A model generated the notes under the pieces. It was not told the origin of the DNA, did not search any database, and saw nothing but the letters and a program-made list of their open reading frames with translations. From assembly GCF_964355755.1 (NCBI RefSeq), contig NC_092675.1:7102312-7166311 (forward strand): a stretch of DNA of 64,000 nt, given 5' to 3'. Below, piece by piece: positions 13,001 through 24,200 of this stretch (its first letter is position 1; every line of letters begins with the position of its first letter). The position numbers and the translations under genes were made by a program. The stretch comes from Antedon mediterranea (Eukaryota > Echinodermata > Crinoidea > Comatulida > Antedonidae).

Positions 13001-16000
13001 TAGTGTGCTTGAATATCCGCTTTCTTTATACACGTTGATGTTACTAAGTATAAGTACGAATAAATAATAATAAATAAAGTACGAATGTTAACCACAATCA
13101 CGACCGTACTATTTCTAAGAACATTACCATATGTAGCGAATGCATCACCAGGTTCGAATTCTTCTTCTACGTCATCTTCAGTATCCCCATCACCATCGTC
13201 ATCATCATTATCAAGGCCAGCATATAAAGCACATCGTACTGACGCTGCCTCGCCTTCTCGGCAGTTTGTTCTTCCCAGTCCACTACTTGGACACGAAAAG
13301 ATAGAACTCTCAGTTCCTCTGCAACCCAAATCATCTAAAATGTATTTTCCAGATCCTGAACCAAAATGAGATCTTGTCAGAGCTTCTTGTGCAACTTCAA
13401 AGTTGAGTTGTCTGCAAGCAACAGTTGCATCCTATGAAATTGAAATTAGAGAAACAATCCTCAAACATACTTTTTGAGGATTTATATGATTTTTTAAAAG
13501 AAACTCAATTAAGGAACTGACCGACATAAACGGAAGTAAGTTCAAATAATTATAATTCGTTGTGACAACTGATGAAGGATTATCAAACACCCACAACTAA
13601 AATCTTTAACGCAGTTTTATATAGCGTCTGTTTTATATTGTACATGTGTTAATAAACATTTTATTCCATATATTACCTTCAAGTCAAAGTAATCGTCACA
13701 AACAAGAAGCCAATCTCCGTTTGGGTTCCTGGCTTCTAGTCGTCCCTCATAGTAAGCATTTCCATTAACCAGACGAACAGTTGATGTTTCGTACATACTT
13801 TCTGTTTTAAAAACAAAAGAACATTTCTTATTTACCTACGGCAAAATAAGGTAAATAATAAGTTGTTGCATTTTGATTGCACTTTTACGAACATTTGTCA
13901 ACTTTGGTCATTTTCCGAACCTTTGTTAAAATTTCTCATTCTTTTTGTTACCTTGGCACAGTTTCTGAACCTTTGTTAAAATTGCTCATTCTCTGAACCT
14001 TTGTTACCTTGGCTCAGTTTCTGCACCTTTGTTATAACTTTGGTCATTTTCCAAACCTTTGTTCTTGGCTCATTTTCTAAACCTTTGTTAAAATTGCTCA
14101 TTTTGCGAACCTTTGTTACATTGGCCCAGTTTCTGCACCTTTGTTATAATTGGTCATGTTGCGATTTTCCGAACCATTTTTTGCTTTTGCTCTCCGAACC
14201 TGTATTGCCTTTCCTGCTGCAGTTTTATCGTGGTATAAATTGCTTAGCGATCTCTATTTGTTATAAAACAACGTTTCATAAATGTATTAACGAATTAGAC
14301 AGTATTTATAGATTATCATTACCTGCAAAGCATTTTCCAAGCATCTATATATAAATTTACGTAAGGGCAAAATTCGGTAAATCGCGCCTTACTTCTAGAA
14401 TTTTTACTCGATGGTATATAAAGTTGGTTCGTACTTTCGGTACTGATTTTAACCACCTGATGTAACCCTGTTTACTAATTAAATTAAGTTAGATAATAAG
14501 TTATTGACGGTTAAAACGAATTTAGGTTCCAAGATTTGCCCCAAATAGGGGTGTTTTCCGACCGTGGTATACACTGTATAATGGATGTCCGTCTTGAAAA
14601 ATACCCGCCACAAAAATGCGAGGAGGCTTCGCATTTTCCTATCTCCTCCTACGATAATTGTTTTTAATAGCTGAAAACCGGTTGAACAGTTCGAGTACAG
14701 CATCATAATGTTGAAGACAGGCCGATTTTCTTTAAAAAATACTATTTTGATACATTTAATATACGTTTTTACAAATGTATTGATTTGTGATGAATGGAAC
14801 ATTCCAAATTATTTGGTTTAACCATACAGGTATAGATTTAGATTTATGGGCCCCCTTGGAGAATAAACATAAATAGTATTGCAATGCTGTACAATACTGT
14901 TAAGGTATTAACCACTTTTGATCGCAATTTGAATCGCAAATGTCTTACTGTGAGTGTTGGTACTGTTAGATGTAATATAAAAATATATACAAATAAACTT
15001 TATTACTGTGAGTGTGGGTAGGCCCTACTGTTAGATTATAAACATATAATATACAAATAAACATTCCAAATTATTTGGTTTAACCATAGAGGTATAGATT
15101 TAGATTTATGGGCGGGCCCCCTTGGAGAATAAACATAAATAGTATTGCAATGCTGTACAATACTGTTAAGGTATTAACCACTTTTGATCGCAATTTGAAT
15201 CGCAAATTTCTTACTGTGAGTGTTGGTACTGTTAGATGTAATATAAAAATATATACAAATAAACTTTATTACTGTGAGTGGTAGGCCCTACTGTTAGATT
15301 ATAAACATATAATATACAAATAAACATTCCAAATTATTTGGTTTAACCATAGAGGTATAGATTTAGATTTATGGGCCCCCTTGGAGAATAAACATAAATA
15401 GTATTGCAATGCTGTACAATACTGTTAAGGTATTAACCACTTTTGATCGCAATTTGAATCGCAAATTTCTTACTGTGAGTGTTGGTACTGTTAGATGTAA
15501 TATAAAAATATATACAAATAAACTTTATTACTGTGAGTGGTAGGCCCTACTGTTAGATTATAAACATATAATATACAAATAAATAAACGTTATTACTGAC
15601 AGTTGCTTCTCAACGTTTGTATTAATTAATAATTTAAAAATATATAAACGTCGTAGTGGTGTATCGTAACACATGTACTTTACTATTTCAATCGACTATG
15701 ACAGTGACAGTTCTAACAAAGTACCGTATTAAATCGCAAATGTTTTACTGTATTTAGTGGTATATTATTTATAGGCCTATAAAACATTAAAAACAATATT
15801 TCGTTACTGAGTGGATAAGAATATATTTTAAAATGTTTCCTCTTTGTACCTATCTTCTTCCCCCATCCCTCAACCCTTAATGTTACATACAAAACACAAA
15901 TTGGGTTTTTTTAAATGAGTCCAAATAAAAAAATTTGACTCATTTTGTTTCTCTCTCGGAAGTAATTCCCAGGGTGCTAATTTTGGTTGACTACATAAAT

Positions 16001-19000
16001 CATTGTGTATATTTATTCGTTTCTGTAAACGACAATGTATTATAGTCCTGCGGTACGTACATTTGAAATCTCCATTTTTTTCTCGCTGGAAATACTGTGT
16101 ATTCGAGAACCATCTGTGGGCACGACCTAGATGGTACGCGAGCGAAGCGAGCGTGCCATCTAGTAGTGTACTATTTACTTTGTCTGTTTGTTTTCACGAT
16201 GGCGACCACAATTTACATCGTTCCAATTTTTATTAGGAGAATCGCTATATTGATGAATTAAGTCGTATATACATTCTCATATTATGACATATGACAGCAT
16301 TTTACAAGTTTAATTTAATACCCTTTTAACCATTTTTTATGTTTCGCAACTTTTAAATTATTGCTTGGCAAAATACATATTATTAATTAATTAATTATTA
16401 ATACATATTACTCCTGCTTTGCTTCTCCTTTGGGAGGTTTATTTGAAAATAAATACATTACCTTGATCTTTGTCTAAGGTACACATGAATCCATGTTTAC
16501 CCATGTTTAGACATTGTGATGGAATAAATTGGTAGCGCAAGATATCAATCAGAATGTCCTCTTGCGATGTTCCTTTTTCATTTAGCGGAGGACCGATGAC
16601 ATAGAGTTCTTTTGTGACTGCTTCAAGACAGGAAGTATACTCCTCAGTAATTATTGATTTAGAAGCGCATGCACAGTCCATGCCTATATTTCTATCCAGC
16701 CAATTTCGCCAACATGTTCTGTAAACAAATTTGTAAACAAAATTGATCGGCAGATAAACATTATGACAATAATTATTAATACATTTATCCGATTATGAAA
16801 CGGACTTGGTCTGAACATTGCCAGCTGTCGCACAGCGCAACACTAAATTGTAAAAGTCATTTAACAATTATTCGAAAAGAGTGAGGCAATTATAGCGATG
16901 AAGATTTATATTTCAATTCCAATCAAGCCAAATTTATGCTCATCTTCAGGAGTTAATTGTATTTTACAGTAGGCCCTATGCCTTCTGAATAATGGAAGTG
17001 GAATGGCTAAGTAATGGCATACATCATTAGAAAGAAAGGAATGAGGAGCCTACCTTTTCTCTTCAAGAGAGGCTGACTGGGTGTGACACTGGGCATATAT
17101 TGAGTTGATAGAATATGCCACCATTGCAGTAGTTGAATCTTCTTCACAACAACAACAAAGTCTAAAACATTCTGTGTTAACGCGAAGACATTCCATCATA
17201 CATGTTTGAGCTGTATCGCAGTTATCAAATGCTTCTCGGCGACTTCTACCATTTATCTTACAAACACCAACTTGTTTTGGCTTAGAGCTATCAAGATTTT
17301 TATCAACGATATTCCGAATCACATAAAAGGTTTTAATATCAGCAGTGGTCATTTTAGGACGCCACTCGTCGATTTGCACATCGGGAAAATAATAATCTGA
17401 TTTGCCAATCGTGGTATACGCTACTGACACTCCTGCTGATGAAAATACTCCTGACGTAGGCCTAAAGGTGTCGATAATTTCCCTTGAACAGTATTTACAT
17501 GGAAATATCCACGTGTAAATAAGAACTTCTGGTATCCATGTTGCGCTATACTCACGTGCAAACTCGTTTTTCAAAGCTGTTAAATAATGACGCATTATAC
17601 CATGCTCAGAATGTTGCCAGTTTCCGTCTGCTGGGTCACGACCTCCGACATTTCTCTGACTAGCAGACTTTAGATTGTGAACAACGTAGTTGCCTACCGT
17701 AGCACGATTGGGACTAGCAGTGGTTTTGTCAGCGATTAATATACGTTCCCTTCCATACAGTTTGTTGTTACGTTCACTTGTCCGCCAGGCATACAAATAA
17801 TTCTTAGGATTACGGATCCAGGCGTTGCGATTATCAGGGTCCAAAAGAAGAAAAACGGCAAATTGGGCATGATTTTCTTTTCTTGAGTTCTTAAATTCAG
17901 CGTGGATTTTGGTGTAGAAGTCGAAATAATAGTCGGATATAGCTGAGAATAAAACAAATACAATTACAATATTAACACTTCCAACTTCGACGTAACGCTA
18001 CAAATTGACAAAATCAAGCGACAATTTGCATCATCATCGCATCGTGATTGATCAAATCACTTATTTTTCTAATACATTTAAAGGTGGAGACAACCATTCT
18101 GTTATTTTTTAAATTTATTTAGTACCGGTAATGGTGTTAATGGTTTTAGATTTATATAGCGCAAAATACAAATAGTCTCTATGCGCTATTTAGCACAAGT
18201 GTGAAAATGAAAATGTTGATGTAAAATAAACCACGAAATAGGCTAAGAAAACCGAATAAATTGACCAAGACAAAAGTAAAAAAAGTCCTAAAACGGAATC
18301 TCACATCACAACACTGTTTCACTAACTTGTCAAGACAAACTAGCTATTTATTCACAAGTGTCATAGTGATGTGAGCATCTGACTGTCCTACCTAACAAAC
18401 AATAAAATGAATAAAATGTATATGAAAAAATAACGAATTCACACAGAACGAATCAAGAGCTTTGAAGATCGAAACGGAGGGAGAATCACAAATGACCAAA
18501 GGCAAAGAGTTCCACAATTTTGGACCAGCGACCACGAAAGATCGATCCCCACATGACTTCAATTATACCGTAGATACCGTAATTCCGATAATTATTTTAA
18601 AATATAATCTAATAGGCCTACAATTGTTTATGTAGCATCGATATCATAGAATACCGTATAATTCTTATATATCTATAAATTAAGTCTTTGGTTATTTAGG
18701 TTAATTGCTACAAAACGCACACAAATAAGAAAATAGAACTTACTTACTACTCCAGTTTGGATATTATGTCCATACTCTGGCGCTTCTAATCTGTCTACTA
18801 ACCGCTTATCTTGTGTTGATAAGTCACTTGCATATTTTATAGATTGATCATGGAATGTAAAATATACACAGACCCTGGGTGAGTTCCACTGCCAAGAAAA
18901 CGCCTTTAAACGTCTTTGAAGTTGAGTAACAACCTCCTCAGAATTTGGTATATATTGTGTATACAACATTACGTCTGGATAATCTCCCCTTTGCCATTCT

Positions 19001-19491
19001 GCGTGCATCTTTTTTAAAACAGTATCGCTTAAGAGAGCATCTACCATTGCAGTTGTAAATCCTATATCAGTTGCTGTTCCAGTATTAACCACGAAGTAAT
19101 TTCCAATACGGTTATTTGCAGGGGCTGAAAAGGTTGTCGTTGATTGGCGATCAGGATACAAACATTCTGCATTACTTGTTCCCGAACAGAATTGCCGATT
19201 GGTGCTGGTATGCTCTGTATCGTGGGTATAGTGGTATAAATACCGTGATGGGTAATATAACCATCCATCTCTAGTTCCTCCATTGTTGTAACGATAATTG
19301 CTGCTAAGAATCATTATTACCGCAAATTGGTGTTTGCCAACCTTTGCCGAGATTTTAAAATGTTCAGAAATTTTAAAATAGAACTCACGGTAATCACCTC
19401 GTTCATATGCGAATATATATCTGGACGAGTGTGTTTCCTCTATCAATAAAAAGCCAAAAAGAAGACACACAAAAAAACGCAATGGTTCCAT
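10074..19491 (-). CDS. Gene A: secreted double-deaminase / WxxW / SRCR / fibrinogen-domain chimera (9 exons, 1048 aa)
   Basis: Exons: 19491-18744, 17942-17054, 16718-16462, 13801-13677, 13431-13128, 12780-12533, 12077-11902, 10687-10538, 10323-10074; splice phases 1,2,1,0,1,0,2,2. All borders are GT-AG and the 3147-nt frame is open. Seen: a signal peptide at 1-23 ending THSS; a deaminase-like domain without zinc residues (exon 1, PNSEE where PCxxC is expected); a second deaminase domain (exon 2) with H360-S-E362 and P-C398-K-Y-C401; RSRR, then a cysteine-rich segment with CCCC; a WxxW domain (CWRNWLDRN, exon 3); SRCR (exons 4-5); an Asp/Glu-rich linker; and a fibrinogen-related domain (exons 6-9) ending near [10 protein letters not shown]. 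Deaminase folds with HxE/PCxxC bind catalytic zinc. Secretion, activity and substrate are inferred. Intron 3 is enlarged to 2.7 kb by tandem arrays. The start is the only ATG giving a signal peptide. Confidence 0.9.
11107..11856. mobile_element. Repeat element with GTCGCGTG ends and (GACCGACA)n blocks
   Basis: The ends read AAGTCGCGTGC and CACGCGACT, short inverted repeats. Next to each end is the same module, GCATAGTGATACCGGACCGA followed by ACCGACAG-type microsatellite and CATAGTGAACTATA (11121-11214 and 11771-11833). The ~550-bp interior has CpG-rich words such as GCGCAGTGCGCGCGC and no open frame. It occupies most of intron 7 of gene A. I interpret it as a non-autonomous transposable element; the class is uncertain. 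Confidence 0.5.
13880..14195. repeat. Degenerate ~25-30-bp tandem repeat in intron 3 of gene A
   Basis: Variants of GAACCTTTGTTAAAATTGCT followed by CATTTTC-like sequence recur about ten times. The unit length varies. It is absent from the corresponding introns of genes B and C, so it arose after the gene duplications or was lost there. Confidence 0.75.
14801..15585. repeat. Triplicated ~262-bp tandem unit in intron 3 of gene A
   Basis: Three nearly identical units begin with ATTCCAAATTATTTGGTTTA at 14801, 15063 and 15326, and end with AAACATATAATATACAAATA. Differences are few (for example a 4-bp GGCG insertion before GGCCCCC in unit 2). The high similarity indicates recent unequal exchange or slippage. 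Confidence 0.92.
18130..18560 (-). mobile_element. Probable retroelement 3'-end fragment
   Basis: The block carries TTATATAGCGCAAAATACAA and GAGTTCCACAATTTTGGACC-like text, which resembles the reverse complement of LINE 3' regions such as the one at 22265-22700. It has no usable reading frame. It lies between exons 1 and 2 of gene A (intron 1 of about 800 bp). The assignment rests on similarity of short words only. Confidence 0.35.
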
Positions 19492-21227
19492 TGTTAGTAC
19501 CTTTCTCTGTAAAACTGAGTTTGACGCTGATAGTGTAAGGACAAAATAAATTGTGCCAAATAAGATGCATGTTCCTTTATTTGTATATTGTATGTATGAT
19601 TGATAATCTAATTTATAACAGGAAACATCATTTATATCGAGGGTTTACTGAAAAGTAGACGAAAGACAGACCTCGATTTACAGAAAAGGCTTATGTTATA
19701 CATTTCCATTATGACTAGGTTTGAAGCGGCGACGTAAAGAGTCAACACAGGTGCCGTTTTAAAGAATACGATGATTCAACCAATGGTCCAGTTGAACAAT
19801 TAATTATTGTCAATGAAATAGACTATCGACATATTTTCACTTGAAATCATCATAATATAGTCCATCAAATAAAAATAAAAATTTTATTTTGTGTTTTTTT
19901 TTTCATTTTCTTTTTAACTATAGGAATTATTAAATAAAACCTTCTTTATAAATAAGGTAATCTTTTATTTTCCTGAAGAAGTTTTTTGTTTGTTTTACTA
20001 TATAGGCCTGGTTCCAACAGTTAGGTCCATTGAAAGACAACAGAACATATTGATACGACAACATGGTCAAACACCGTTGAAAAACATTAATAACAAAATA
20101 ATAATCTTTATAATCAAATAATAATAATCAAAATAATCTTTAATGAGGAAAAACAATTAATAATAAGGAAATCTTTTATTGCGTCGGTTTTCATTAAAAT
20201 CAAAATCAATGTCATGACTGAAATCATGCATTAAAAAGTCAAAGTCCGAGCAGATGATAATGTCTTAAGCTTTGATTGAAAGAAGTTCAATGAATTTGCA
20301 GATTTAACATGTTTGGGAAGTTGGTTCCAAGGAAATGGAGCAGCAAGAGTAATGACCGATTAACCCATGATTTTGAAATCTGTAGTATGGGGAATAGACA
20401 TCGCGAACAGGTTTATATAAAGTAAGTAAATTAGAGATATATGAGGGAGCATTTGTAGAACGGTAACAAAAACTGTGTGATTGCATTGGTATGTGAATTA
20501 GTATAAAAAAAACCAATGTAAAAAAAAATGAGTATAAAAACACTAATAAATAAAAAGTAATAGATACAAACAGCCCAATCCAATCTCGATTTGTTAAAAA
20601 AATGCAGACATGATAGTAAATGAAGTCTGTGCATGTATACTTGCAAATCTTTATTCATCTAATTCTTAGAAACTACGTAGGCTATTATCTAATTCCTATG
20701 CTTACCATGGTACCATCCACACAAAATGATTGACATCGTACTAAAATGCTATGTAGGTCTACAAAGCTTAACAGATGTACACTTTACAACCCGCATTGCT
20801 CCGGCATCACGAAGCAAAAACCATTGATTGATATCGAACTAACGAAAATCTCAATTTGGTCAATTCATCAATTAATACTCATGGATCTGCTCTGGTAAAT
20901 TATCAACAATTGTTAGGCACCTATACAGTAATATCATAGACTGTGGAATTTTAAGGTGAAAAACAAACTTTAACCACCATTAAGTTCTTGTTTGAACTAA
21001 TCGTACAAAAATTATGATTTCGCGTATTGAAAGGCAAACTACAGTAAACTTAATTTAACCAAAGACATTGATATCCAGGCAATGGGGTTCCGGTTGAATA
21101 TGTTTAATTCAATTACGGTTTAAGGTAAATAAGACACTTTTCCATCCAATGTTTGCTCAGTTTCAATATCAAATATTATGACATTAAATTGGTATACTCG
21201 ATAATTTATTCGACAATCTACCATTAA
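19492..21227. other. Intergenic between gene B 3' end and gene A promoter
   Basis: It contains the proximal promoter of gene A (19574-19687, listed separately) and, at about 20215-20600, degenerate sequence that looks like another retroelement 3' end (GGAAGTTGGTTCCAAGGAAA and following). An AATAAA on the minus strand at 21205-21210, 18 bp past the gene B stop codon, is a candidate poly(A) signal. I see no additional gene. Confidence 0.45.
19574..19687 (-). promoter_or_regulatory. Gene A proximal promoter with block conserved in gene B
   Basis: The segment 19604-19687 aligns with 27761-27844 upstream of gene B; the best core is CGAAAGACAGACCTCGATTT, preceded by TATCGAGGG and an ATTTAT-ACAGGAAA word. 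Where gene B has a good TATA box, gene A has only CAAATAAAGG (complement of 19574-19583). The conserved GGCACAATT word follows it toward the start codon. Regulatory function is inferred from conservation between paralogues. Confidence 0.5.
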
Positions 21228-24200
21228 TCAATTAGGATCGGCATAGTCACCTCCTCCTCTATAGCGTCCACTAAAGATCCCTATTACAGGGTAGATCTTC
21301 ATTTCAATCGTCTTTAAAGGAGATCTATCATTTTTCCATGTGTACCAGTAGATGACGTCGTTAGGGTAATACGTACTTCGCGCATGGCTACCGAAGTATT
21401 TTCCATTAGGATTTGTATTCCCACACAATCCTCCTTTACTAAACCACCATCCGGCTTTTCTAGTACCAACACAGCTGCTATAACTGAAGTAAAAACAAGC
21501 AATTGAAATGATAATAAATGTTATATATTTAAAAAAAAATTAAATAAATCATACGCATTAACAGCATGAATCTTTTCATTATAAACTAAATCTCAGTTGA
21601 GGCTTTGGAGTCAGTGAAGGCGAAAAAGCCGTGAGTTACAACTCTGATCACCTCACTTTCTTTTCAATTTATTTTTGATTGGAAGGCAAGCAACCATGAT
21701 CAAGCTACAGCTAAATACAATAAATGTGTCCTTGTGAACTGTAGCATTACGGAATATGGATGTAAAGTCAACCTGAAGACTTTAATGAAATGACTTAAAA
21801 ACGCAATAGAATGTTTTTAAGTGTGCTGTGAATTAATAGAATTAAAAATATTTTTTTTCTTTTAAGTACAGGAAGTATATCTTGATTAGTCACTTTACCT
21901 GTAACCAGCATTAAGCCTATCCTTGGTACTGAATGGCTGATCTACGTTTGAGTTGCCATCGAACGTAAGTGGATCTGATTCGCCCATAGAATCCCCAGCA
22001 TCTCCTCCAACAAAATCACCAAGACGAAGACAGTACGGACACTCGTGGCTAAACCAAAGAAATAGTTTAATAATATGCCAGACGGTTTGCTACTATGAAT
22101 GATCAGACCCTGCTTCACCAACAAATTACTTTACAACATTTTTGTTTCAATAAGCATTCTGTACAATTATGTTTGAGTTTAATAGTCCAGACAAGGTCCA
22201 CTATCTGACTTACTTAGTTCTCTGACACGCAAAGCTACTATGTAGTAGTACGGTAACTATTATTATTTACTTGTTTTTACAGTATTATTATTATTATTAT
22301 TTTATCAAAATTTATAAAGCGTCAATTCAAAGACCGAGGTACAAAATCAAAGGCGCTGGGCATGTTAGTGGTCGAAAAAATGAGTTTTGAGCAATTTTAA
22401 AATAAGGCAACAGAAGAGCAGTGTTTAATTTGTGGGGGGAGTGAATTCCAGAGTGTGGGTGCTGCAAAAATAACGATCTATGACCAAAGGTTTTAGTGGC
22501 TATGCGTGGAACAGAGAGTAAAAAATCATCAGATGATCTAAGAGTCCGTCCAGGAACATAAAAGGTGATTAATTGACGGATGTAAGCGGGTTGGTTGAAA
22601 AGAAGTGCTTTAAAAGTAAGGAGCAAGATTTTAAATTTGATTCGATTGTCAACGGGGAGCCAGTGAAGTAGCATGGTAGTATCCGACAGTTTGGGTAAAG
22701 TAGTACATTTTTAAAGAAATGTCCACATTTTTTTAAATCGCAACGAATGCATACTGATTGAATTATAACAGAACCTTGCATTTAAAATGGGCATGTTTCA
22801 CGTTCGTCAAAATAATTGAATTTAAAATTGAGTTACTGAAAATACAGTTTCTAACCTTTCACTTTCCACCCTGAAACTCTCGTATATAGCATGTGCTGAT
22901 TTTCCGTTGAAGTCTGTCATATCAATTCGTAGACGATACGCTTTGGTGTTTGTTAAGGTGTAAATTTTCTTCAAGCCTAACCAAAAATTAGCATCTAGAT
23001 CACCAAAACCTTCTTCATACTCAACCCAATTCTGAAGATAACAAATTATATGATAATAATATTTTATGTAAATCTTCAAATATGATGCTTTAAAGAGGGA
23101 AGCTGATATTAGTGATATCACTGCTTTCCACTGGGGCCATCTACTCATAACATACGTTAAGTCTAACGAAAACCTTATTCATCAAACTAATTTAACAATT
23201 CCAAATTACTATCTAAACTCTAGCATGTAAAAATAAACATGAAAAGAAAAGACCTACCTTGTAGAAATCAACATCATCGTCTTCTCTTCGCTGGATTACT
23301 GTCCAACCACCGCCATCTGTATCCATGTCACAGTAAGCTTGGAATCTTGACGATGACGGGCCTATTTCATATACACCACTCTCTACATCATCATCATTAT
23401 TTTCAAAGCCTACATAGTCATTATTCGATCGAAAAGCACTACAGTCAAAGGGCTGTTCTTGGGATGTGCCTGTGTCTTGTCCACCTGGATCACCTTTGGC
23501 GATAACAAACGGAAAATATAATTAGCATACAGTAAATATACGATTTATTTTCGGTTTTATCAGATGCTAAAATGTTGTTTTGATCATTATGAAAATCTAT
23601 TAAAATAAGCACAAATTTATAGCACCGCACTTTTTCCAAAAATATGTAGACCTATGTAAATTAATTATTATCGGCACCGCTCTAATTTGTATTGTAATTT
23701 CTTATTTTGAAAGCAACAATCTGATCATTACTACGCGTCATCATGGGCGCTGCTTAAATCTCTTCAATACGTTGTGGTAATTAAGATGTAGTGGTACAGT
23801 ACTATCATAATCATCATCACTACGCTTTATAAGAACATTACCATATCCATCGAATGTATTGCCAGCAAAAGGCTCAGTATCTACCACGTCATCATCAGTA
23901 TCACCATCACCATCGTCATCATTATCAAGACCAGCATATACAGCACATCGTACTGACGCTGCCTCGCCTGCTCGGCAGTTTGTTCTTCCTAGACCACTAC
24001 TCGGACACGAAAAGATAGATCTCTCGGTTCCTTTGCAACCCAAATCATCTAAAATGTATCTTCCAGATCCTGAACCAAAATGAGATCTTGTCAGAGCTTC
24101 TTGTGCAACTTCAAAGTTGAGTTGTCTGCAAGCAACAGTTGCATCCTATGACATTTAAATTAGAGAAACAATTAGCATAATTTCTGAGGACTGTCATTTG

